From NCBI GenBank assembly GCA_965652415.1, contig CBFGVH010000095.1:1-11703 (forward strand): a DNA stretch of 11,703 nt, written 5' to 3'. Below, piece by piece: positions 6,326 through 11,703 of the stretch (position 1 is the first letter of the stretch; each line of letters opens with the position of its first letter). The stretch is from BQJD01 sp965652415. Lineage in GTDB: Bacteria; Pseudomonadota; Gammaproteobacteria; Arenicellales; CAJQKF01. Both the position numbers and the translations under genes were made by a program. The notes under the pieces were generated by a model. That model did no database searches, had not been told where the DNA came from, and saw only the letters and a program-made list of their open reading frames with translations.

Positions 6326-6541
6326 ATGACCGACCGCACACCCGACACCGCCGACGACGGCCTCAAGACGCCGAACGCGTCGCTGCGCGTGGAGATCACC
6401 CGCGACGACCTGCCGCTCAACTGTCCCATGGACAACATGAGCCTTTGGAACTCGCACCCGCGGGTGTACATCCCCATCGAGAAGGAGGGTCACGCCTTGT
6501 GCCCCTACTGCGGTACCTACTACGTCCTCAAGGACCGCTGA
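6326..6541 (+). CDS. Small zinc-finger (zf-CHCC) protein
   Basis: This is a 71-residue cytosolic protein with a single zf-CHCC type site: Cys33, His44, Cys59 and Cys62 (C-x10-H-x14-C-x2-C). The domain is related to the C-terminal zinc site of mitochondrial complex I subunit NDUFS6, but the bacterial stand-alone protein has no firmly established role known to me. The first 25 residues are polar and probably disordered. It starts 12 bases after ilvE and is followed 25 bases later by waaF, in the same orientation, so co-transcription is likely. Genes of this kind are often found between ilvE and waaF in beta-proteobacteria; that is recollection, not a search. No function is assigned. Confidence 0.82.
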   Translation: MTDRTPDTADDGLKTPNASLRVEITRDDLPLNCPMDNMSLWNSHPRVYIPIEKEGHALCPYCGTYYVLKDR

Positions 6542-6566
6542 TCCTTCGCTGCCGCGCCGGCACGCC

Positions 6567-7601
6567 GTGAGCGCAGCCGCGCGCGTGCTGGTCGTCGGCC
6601 CCTCGTGGGTGGGCGACATGGTCATGGCGCAGAGCCTGTTCATGGCCCTGAAGGCGGCGCACCCCGAGCGCTTCATCGGCGTCATCGCGCCGGCGTGGAC
6701 CGAGCCTCTGCTTGCGCGCATGCCCGAGGTCGACCTCTCCCTGCCGGCGGACTTTCGCCACGGCCGGCTCGGCCTTGGCGAACGTCTCGCCCAGGCCCGT
6801 GCCCTGCGCGCCCACGGGTTCGACCAGGCCATCGTGCTGCCGCGCTCGATCAAGTCGGCGCTGGCTCCGTGGCTGGCGCGCATCCCGCGCCGCACCGGCT
6901 ACCTCGGCGAGATGCGCTACGGTTTGATCAACGACGTCAGGCCGCTCGACAAGAACGCCCTGCCGCTGACGGTGCAGCGCTTCGTCCACCTCGCCGCCGA
7001 GCGCGGCACGCCGCCCGACGGCGCCTACACGCCGCCGCGCTTCGCCATCGACCACGCGCGCCGCGAGGCGTCGCTCGCCGCGGTCGGCGTGGCGGCTCCG
7101 GGGCGGCCGCTGCTGGCGCTTTGTCCCGGCGCCGAGTTCGGCCCCGCCAAGCGCTGGCCGGCACGGCATTTCGCCGAACTCGCCCGCCGCGCCCTCGACG
7201 GCGGCTGGGCGGTGTGGCTGTTCGGCTCCGACAAGGACCGCCCCATCACCACCTCGATCTCCGGGGGTGTTCCCGCCGGTAGCGACTTCGTCGACCTCGC
7301 CGGCCGCACCCGCCTCGGCGAGGCCATCGACCTCATGTCGCTCGCCGCGGCCTGCGTGACCAACGACTCGGGGCTGATGCACGTCGCCGCGGCGCTCGAC
7401 GTGCCACTGGTGGCCCTTTACGGCTCGTCGAGCCCGAAGTTCACGCCGCCGCTCAGCGATCGGGCGAAGGTGCTGTCGCTGGAACTCGATTGCAGCCCGT
7501 GCTTCGCTCGCGAGTGCCCGCTCGGGCACCTGCGCTGCCTCGAGGACCTGGCGCCCGAGCGCGTGTTCGCCGCTCTCGGCGAACTGGCGCCGGCGCACTG
7601 A
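6567..7601 (+). CDS. waaF: WaaF, ADP-heptose:LPS heptosyltransferase II
   Basis: WaaF adds the second L-glycero-D-manno-heptose to the lipopolysaccharide inner core at the cytoplasmic face of the inner membrane, using ADP-heptose. The protein has 344 residues, as in E. coli (about 348), and a GT9 fold. The N-terminal motif GPSWVGDM (11-18) holds the probable catalytic Asp17. EMRYGLINDVRPLDK is WaaF-like rather than WaaC-like. CPGAEFGPAKRWP (186-198) and NDSGLMHVAAAL (266-277) form the nucleotide-sugar site. The start is GTG 6567; no in-frame ATG is available before the motif and only a weak ribosome site precedes it. WaaC, which normally acts just before WaaF, is not in this window. Confidence 0.93.
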   Translation: MSAAARVLVVGPSWVGDMVMAQSLFMALKAAHPERFIGVIAPAWTEPLLARMPEVDLSLPADFRHGRLGLGERLAQARALRAHGFDQAIVLPRSIKSALAPWLARIPRRTGYLGEMRYGLINDVRPLDKNALPLTVQRFVHLAAERGTPPDGAYTPPRFAIDHARREASLAAVGVAAPGRPLLALCPGAEFGPAKRWPARHFAELARRALDGGWAVWLFGSDKDRPITTSISGGVPAGSDFVDLAGRTRLGEAIDLMSLAAACVTNDSGLMHVAAALDVPLVALYGSSSPKFTPPLSDRAKVLSLELDCSPCFARECPLGHLRCLEDLAPERVFAALGELAPAH

Positions 7602-7661
7602 GCCGGCGGCGCGCTCGGCTCGGGTTGGCGACGATGCCGGCAAAGGTTTAAAGTAGCCGCG

Positions 7662-9701
7662 ATGAAACTGGCGTTCTGTCTTTTCAAGTACTTTCCCTAC
7701 AGCGGGCTGTCGCGCGACTTCCTGCGCATCCTGCTCGAGGCGCAGCAGCGCGGGCACGACTGCCAGGTCTACGTGTCGCAGTGGCAGGGACCGAGGCCGG
7801 ACGGCATCCCCATCGACGTTCTTCCGACCTACCGCTGGATGAACCACGCCCAGAACGCGTCGTTTCATCGGCAGGTGAAGAAGCACCTGAAGGAACACCG
7901 CTTCGACGCCGTGATCGGCTTCAACAAGATGCCGGACATGGACATCTACTACGGCGCCGACTTCTGCTACATCGGGCGCGCGGTGCCGCGCTACAGCCCG
8001 CTGTACCGGCTCACGCCGCGCTTTCATCACTTCTTCACCTTCGAGCGCGCGGTGTTCAGCACCCAGAAGCAGACGCTGATCCTGTCGCTGTCCGAACGCG
8101 AGAAGGGGGTCTACCAGCAGTTCTACGGCACGCCGGAGAACCGCTTCCATATACTTCCACCGACGCTGGACGAGAATCGCCGGGTGCCGCCCGACCCGGA
8201 CGCCGTGCGGCGCGAGATGCGCGAGTACTTCGGCATCGCCGACGACCAGTTCCTGCTCCTGTTCGTCGGCTCCGGTTTCAAGACCAAGGGCCTCGATCGC
8301 GCCATCAGGGCGCTCGCCTCCCTGCCCGGGGACCTCAAGGCGCGCTCGGAGCTGGTGGTGGTGGGCCAGGACAACCCGGTGTGCTACGAGCGCCTGGCGC
8401 GCAAGCTCAAGGTCGGCGACCAGGTGCGCTTCCTCGGCGGACGCTCGGACATCCCCGAGATTCTCACCGCCGGCGACCTGCTGGTGCATCCCGCCTACAG
8501 CGAGAACACCGGCACCATCCTGCTCGAGGCGCTGACCGCCGGCCTGCCGGTGCTGACCACCGACGTGTGCGGCTACGCCCCGCACATCGACCGCGCCCGC
8601 GCCGGCACGGTGCTGCGCTCGCCGTTCGTGCAGGAGGCCCTCGACGAGCAGCTGTCGACCATGCTGACCTCGCCGGAGCGGGAAGCCTGGAGCCGCAACG
8701 GCCGCCTCTACGGCGACAACCCCGAGCTGTACCGGATGCCGCAGACGGCGGTCGACCTGGTCGAGAAATGGTGCCGCGAGCGCCACTACTATCCGCAGCA
8801 GCAGGTGGTGGAGACCGAGGAGGGCGCCAGCATCTACATCCGCGAGGACCTCAAGGCGGGATTGTCGACGAAGCACAGCTTCGACGACATGATGTCCCTC
8901 GACGGCAAGGTGTACCGCGAGGCGCTGGGCCGGCGCACGGTGCGGCTGACGCGCAACGGCAGGAACTACTTTCTCAAGACCCATACCGGCGTCGGCTGGC
9001 AGGAGATCATGAAGAACCTGCTGTACTTCCGACTGCCGGTGCTCGGCGCCATGAACGAGTGGCACGGCGTGCATCACCTGCACCGCCTCGGCATCGACAC
9101 CCTGTCGATCGCCGGCTACGGCACCACCAGCGGCAACCCGGCGCGGCGGCGCTCGTTCATCGTCACCGACGAGATCAGCAACAGCATCAGCCTCGAGGAT
9201 TTCTGCGAACGCTGGAAGCGCTCGCCGCCGAGGACGAAGCAGGAGATACGCTTCAAGCGCTGGCTGATCACGCGCCTGGCGCAGATGTCGCGCGACATTC
9301 ACGCCAGCGGCGCCAACCACCGCGACTACTACCTGTGCCACTTCCTGCTGCAGCGTCACGGCGATCCGAACGTGCTCTCGCCCGAGAACAGCCGGCTGTT
9401 TTTGATCGACCTGCACCGCATGCAGATCCGCCGCCGCACGCCGGTGCGCTGGGCGGTCAAGGATATCTCGGGCCTGCGCTACTCGAGCATGGATCTCGGC
9501 CTGACGAAGCGCGACATCTACCGCTTCATGCGCATCTACCGCTCGATGCCGCTCAGGCAGATCCTGGCCCGCGAGAAGCTGTTCTGGCGCCGCGTCGAGT
9601 CGCGCGCGAGGAACCTGTACGAGGCCGAGAAGCGGCGCGCCGAGCTCAGGCTTCTGACCGAGCCCGGGGCGCAGCCGATTCGCGTACGCCCGGTCCAGTG
9701 A
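7662..9701 (+). CDS. WaaG glycosyltransferase fused to WaaP heptose kinase
   Basis: One uninterrupted 679-residue frame joins two core-LPS enzymes. Residues 1 to about 370 match WaaG, the GT4 enzyme that adds the first outer-core hexose to heptose II: YFPYSGLSRDFLRI near residue 10, VIGFNKMP, HILPP, the donor-site E-x7-E pair (Glu281, Glu289), and PVLTTDVCGY. Residues from about 405 to 665 match WaaP, which phosphorylates heptose I: Lys439 in YFLKTHTG, MKNLL, PVLGAMNEW, the catalytic loop NHRD (552-555, Asp555) followed by CHFLL, and the metal-binding IDLHR (Asp583). The roughly 35-residue linker is polar. These are separate neighbouring genes in E. coli and Pseudomonas. Both active sites look intact. 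The ATG at 7662 aligns with the WaaG N-terminus. A weak TTGGCG/TTTAAA pair upstream (7625-7652) may be an internal promoter. Confidence 0.9.
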   Translation: MKLAFCLFKYFPYSGLSRDFLRILLEAQQRGHDCQVYVSQWQGPRPDGIPIDVLPTYRWMNHAQNASFHRQVKKHLKEHRFDAVIGFNKMPDMDIYYGADFCYIGRAVPRYSPLYRLTPRFHHFFTFERAVFSTQKQTLILSLSEREKGVYQQFYGTPENRFHILPPTLDENRRVPPDPDAVRREMREYFGIADDQFLLLFVGSGFKTKGLDRAIRALASLPGDLKARSELVVVGQDNPVCYERLARKLKVGDQVRFLGGRSDIPEILTAGDLLVHPAYSENTGTILLEALTAGLPVLTTDVCGYAPHIDRARAGTVLRSPFVQEALDEQLSTMLTSPEREAWSRNGRLYGDNPELYRMPQTAVDLVEKWCRERHYYPQQQVVETEEGASIYIREDLKAGLSTKHSFDDMMSLDGKVYREALGRRTVRLTRNGRNYFLKTHTGVGWQEIMKNLLYFRLPVLGAMNEWHGVHHLHRLGIDTLSIAGYGTTSGNPARRRSFIVTDEISNSISLEDFCERWKRSPPRTKQEIRFKRWLITRLAQMSRDIHASGANHRDYYLCHFLLQRHGDPNVLSPENSRLFLIDLHRMQIRRRTPVRWAVKDISGLRYSSMDLGLTKRDIYRFMRIYRSMPLRQILAREKLFWRRVESRARNLYEAEKRRAELRLLTEPGAQPIRVRPVQ

Positions 9702-10465
9702 ACCTCGCCGCCTCGCGGGTCGGCGCGCTGGCGCTGTTCGGTCCCTACTGCCGGCGCGAATGGGTGCTGGCCGACGACAACGCCCTGCTCGAGTACTCGG
9801 ACGCGGGCCGCCGCGTCCTCATGCGCGCCCGCGACGACAGCCCGGCGATGCGCGAGTTGCTGCTCAACATCGACCGCGAGGTCGAGAGCATCGGCTTCAC
9901 GAGGGTCAAGCACGACGGCACCACCACCGTCGGCTACACCTCGCGCGACGGCCGGCCGCTGGTGATCAAGCGCTACAACACCAAGAACCCGTGGCACTTC
10001 GTGCGCCGGGCGGTGCGACGTTCACGGGCCCGCAACTGCTTCGACTTCGCCCGCGAGCTCATCGCCAACCAGGTCGCTACCGCCGCCCCCCTCGCCTGCG
10101 TCGAGGCCCGGCTCGGGCCACTGAAGGGGCGCTCGTGGCTCGTCACCGAGTACGTCGACGGCGCGGTGTGCCTGGACTACGTGCTCGGCAGCGCCGGCCA
10201 GCGCGAGACAGCGGAGATCGCCGCGCGCCTCGAGCGCATGTTCCGCAAGCTGGCCGAGCTGCGCATCACGCACGGCGACATGAAGGCCACCAACGTCATC
10301 CTGCGCGAGAACCGCTACCCGGTGCTGATCGACCTCGACGGCATGCGCCGCCATGCGACGCCCGCGAGCTACGATGCCTGGCACAAGCGCGACCGCGACC
10401 GCTTCATGAAGAACTGGCGCCAGCGCCCCGATCTCGCCATGTGTTTCTCCCGGGTCGAGTGGTAG
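9698..10465 (+). CDS. WaaP/InaA-family LPS kinase
   Basis: This is a 255-residue protein-kinase-like enzyme of the Kdo/WaaP/InaA family. Such proteins phosphorylate sugars of the lipopolysaccharide core; in Pseudomonas two of them (wapP, wapQ) follow waaP. Lys91 in LVIKRYN is the probable ATP lysine. HGDMKATNVIL carries the catalytic Asp194 and Asn199, and IDLDG carries the metal-binding Asp212. KNPWHFVRR resembles a family segment. The GTG at 9698 overlaps the preceding stop codon (GTGA), the tightest possible junction, suggesting translational coupling to the fusion gene; a longer in-frame extension would run through coding sequence of that gene. The precise acceptor sugar cannot be read from the sequence. 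Confidence 0.8.
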   Translation: MNLAASRVGALALFGPYCRREWVLADDNALLEYSDAGRRVLMRARDDSPAMRELLLNIDREVESIGFTRVKHDGTTTVGYTSRDGRPLVIKRYNTKNPWHFVRRAVRRSRARNCFDFARELIANQVATAAPLACVEARLGPLKGRSWLVTEYVDGAVCLDYVLGSAGQRETAEIAARLERMFRKLAELRITHGDMKATNVILRENRYPVLIDLDGMRRHATPASYDAWHKRDRDRFMKNWRQRPDLAMCFSRVEW

Positions 10466-10485
10466 AACCGGCGCCGACGGGTTCC

Positions 10486-11340
10486 ATGAGCGACGACCTC
10501 TTCGACTTCACCCGGCCGCGCCGCGTGTTCGCGGTGATGGGCTCGCCGGTGGCGCACAGCAAGTCGCCTGCGATCCACGCCATGTTCGCGCGCCAGGCGG
10601 GCATCGAGCTCGACTACACCGCGATCCACGTCGACCGCGGCGGCTTCACCGCGGCGGTGCGCAACTTCCAGGCTTCGGGCGGCAGCGGGCTCAATGTCAC
10701 GGTGCCCTTCAAGGAAGAGGCGTGGCGGCTGTGCGACGCGTTGAGTGAGCGGGCCTCGCGCGCGCAGGCGGTGAACACGCTGCGCTTCGAGGCCGGCGGC
10801 ACCATCTTCGGCGACAACACCGACGGCGCCGGGCTGGTGCGCGACATCGAGCACAACATCGGGGTGAAGCTCGCCGGGAGGCGCATCCTGCTGCTCGGCG
10901 CCGGCGGCGCCGTGCGCGGCGTGCTGGCGCCGCTTCTCGAGCGCTCGCCGGGCGTGCTGGTGATCGCCAACCGCACGGTGGACAAGGCGGCGGCTCTGGC
11001 GCGCGACTTCGCCGATCTCGGCCCGGTCGAGGGCTGCGGCTTCGCCGCGCTCTCCGGTCGGCGTTTCGACGTCATCGTCAACGGCACCGCCGCCAGCCTC
11101 GCCGGCGAAATGCCGCCGGTTCCGGATTCAGCCGCCGAAGGCTGCCTGCTCGCCTACGACATGATGTACGCCGACGAGCCGACCGTGTTCATGCAATGGG
11201 CCTCGAGCCGCGGCGCGGCAGAAGTCCGCGACGGCATCGGCATGCTGGTGGAACAGGCCGCCGAGTCGTTCCTCGTATGGAACGGCGTACGGCCGGATAC
11301 GGCGGAGGTGTTGCGCGCGCTAAGGCCGCGGAAGCCGTAG
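10486..11340 (+). CDS. aroE: AroE, shikimate dehydrogenase
   Basis: AroE reduces 3-dehydroshikimate to shikimate with NADPH in the cytosolic shikimate pathway. The 284-residue length fits the family (about 272-290). Substrate-binding SPVAHSKSP (20-28), NVTVPFKE with the catalytic Lys76, and NTDG with Asp113 are present. GAGGAVRG (138-145) is the NADP Rossmann loop, with NRT in VIANRT marking NADPH preference. Gln in VEQAAESF near the C-terminus is the usual shikimate contact. ATG 10486 lies 20 bases after the kinase stop and matches the family N-terminus; no strong Shine-Dalgarno is seen. It is probably the last gene of the ilvE-LPS run, ending just before a terminator-like palindrome. YdiB is an alternative but the motif set fits AroE better. 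Confidence 0.93.
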   Translation: MSDDLFDFTRPRRVFAVMGSPVAHSKSPAIHAMFARQAGIELDYTAIHVDRGGFTAAVRNFQASGGSGLNVTVPFKEEAWRLCDALSERASRAQAVNTLRFEAGGTIFGDNTDGAGLVRDIEHNIGVKLAGRRILLLGAGGAVRGVLAPLLERSPGVLVIANRTVDKAAALARDFADLGPVEGCGFAALSGRRFDVIVNGTAASLAGEMPPVPDSAAEGCLLAYDMMYADEPTVFMQWASSRGAAEVRDGIGMLVEQAAESFLVWNGVRPDTAEVLRALRPRKP

Positions 11341-11345
11341 AGCCA

Positions 11346-11400
11346 GAAAAAAGGGGACGGAGGTTTTTTCTGAAAGAAAATTCCTCCGTCCCCTTTTTTC
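11346..11400. terminator. Palindromic repeat copy 2, likely two-way terminator
   Basis: An 18-bp perfect stem (11346-11363 with 11383-11400) carries the same GGGGACGGAGG core and A6/T6 ends as the copy inside tcdA. It begins six bases after the aroE stop and ends about 50 bases before the stop of the opposing small ORF. Being symmetric, it shows a GC-rich hairpin plus T-run on both strands, so it could end both transcripts. The loop can form a small TTTTC/GAAAA inner stem. Its origin is probably the same interspersed repeat. Confidence 0.72.
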
Positions 11401-11426
11401 GTTTCGGTTGCCCCGAATCAGCGCGC

Positions 11427-11480
11427 CCGCGAACCCTTTACCCTGCCCGCCCTCAGGCGGCCACGGCAAAGGGTTCGCGG
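11427..11480 (-). promoter_or_regulatory. Nested hairpin over the 3' end of the small ORF
   Basis: A perfect 13-bp stem pairs 11427-11439 with 11468-11480 (CCGCGAACCCTTT and its complement). A second 5-bp stem pairs 11447-11451 with 11456-11460, leaving the four-base loop 11452-11455. On the minus strand the outer arm covers codons from the end of Gly38 to Phe42, and the TGA stop lies in the inner loop. No T-run follows the stem, so it is unlike a plain intrinsic terminator and more like an RNase III-type structure. The cleavage role is inferred. Confidence 0.65.
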
Positions 11481-11593
11481 CCCTTGTGCTTGGGATTGCG
11501 CGCGTAGCGGGTGCGGTCGCGAAAGGTGGCGGCGCGGTTGAACCGGCCGGCGTTGCGCGCCACCGGGTTGCGCCGTCGCTGCTTTTGTTTCAT
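11453..11593 (-). CDS. Small basic peptide, possible ArfA-like rescue factor
   Basis: This 46-residue ORF starts MKQKQRRRNPVARNAGRFNR and ends KHKGREPFAVAA. It is strongly basic, with no membrane segment, consistent with an RNA- or ribosome-binding peptide. It is too short for many gene finders. Support for coding comes from ATG-to-stop length with composition unlike its neighbours, and from a hairpin placed exactly over its last codons. That layout is the hallmark of arfA, whose mRNA is cut or terminated in a 3' coding hairpin to make a non-stop message controlled by tmRNA. FRDR and KHKGR resemble ArfA segments, but the ArfA KGKGSY motif is absent. The ArfA assignment is therefore tentative. 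No convincing Shine-Dalgarno or promoter is visible upstream. Confidence 0.5.
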   Translation of the reverse strand: MKQKQRRRNPVARNAGRFNRAATFRDRTRYARNPKHKGREPFAVAA

Positions 11594-11703
11594 GGCTGAT
11601 GCTCGTGGTTGACGGTTGATGGTGTCGGCCCGTTGGGCAGTTCGGAGCGGAGAAAGTTCCGCAGGGGCTTCGGCATATCGGTGATCCGCCTCGGCGTCGT
11701 GCC
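11594..11703. repeat. REP-like remnant at the right window edge
   Basis: Positions 11662-11703 (caggggcttcggcat, then atcggtgat, ending gtcgtgcc) resemble the second half of the 74-bp units (5172-5212), with several differences. The stretch 11594-11660 holds nothing else I can support; a short imperfect repetition GGTTGACGGTTGATGG occurs near 11607-11622. Confidence 0.4.

Noticed and set aside
6528..9416. 962-codon open frame on the minus strand across waaF and the fusion gene
   Set aside because: It is a shadow of GC-rich coding sequence on the other strand: low-complexity Arg/Ala/Val/His composition and no recognisable motif, while the plus-strand genes show intact catalytic motifs.
7781..9697. 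Long plus-strand frame running into the second kinase from far upstream
   Set aside because: The upstream part is an out-of-frame reading of the WaaG-WaaP gene, rich in Arg/Pro/Ala; only the portion from GTG 9698 matches a protein family.

Overview
The window is a GC-rich chromosomal stretch of a Gram-negative proteobacterium. The LPS-core genes and the phenylacetate genes read as proteobacterial. The order ilvE, waaF, waaG, waaP, kinase resembles the Pseudomonas core-LPS locus, while the IlvE and zinc-finger sequences look equally beta-proteobacterial. I would place it among Beta- or Gammaproteobacteria and no finer.

Layout. (1) 1-155: REP-like remnant and a good sigma70-type promoter. (2) 156-2921, plus: paaG-paaH-paaI, the epoxide isomerase, hydroxyacyl-CoA dehydrogenase and thioesterase steps of aerobic phenylacetyl-CoA breakdown. 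(3) 2928-4576, minus: tcdA (tRNA ct6A dehydratase) then gloB (glyoxalase II), overlapping by ATGA. The 5' end of tcdA is built from a palindromic repeat. (4) 4675-5079, plus: a small lumazine synthase that looks more archaeal than bacterial. (5) 5080-5380: no gene, but two 74-bp-spaced REP-like units, an inverted copy and a candidate ilvE promoter. (6) 5381-10465, plus: ilvE, a zinc-finger protein, waaF, a long gene fusing the WaaG glycosyltransferase to the WaaP heptose kinase, and a second WaaP/InaA-type kinase. (7) 10486-11340, plus: aroE. (8) 11341-11703: a second copy of the palindrome found in tcdA, then on the minus strand a 46-residue basic peptide gene whose 3' end folds into a nested hairpin with the stop codon in the loop. 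The window ends in another REP-like remnant.

How the genes work together. PaaG, PaaH and PaaI belong to one catabolic route. WaaF, WaaG-WaaP and the second kinase assemble and phosphorylate the heptose core of lipopolysaccharide. IlvE, AroE and the lumazine synthase are biosynthetic housekeeping functions, and TcdA and GloB are tRNA modification and detoxification.

No complete new system is visible. The most notable items are the WaaG::WaaP fusion, the palindromic repeat recruited as tcdA start-proximal coding sequence, and the small ORF with an arfA-like 'stop codon in a hairpin' layout. Assignments rest on remembered family motifs and family lengths; no database search was run.
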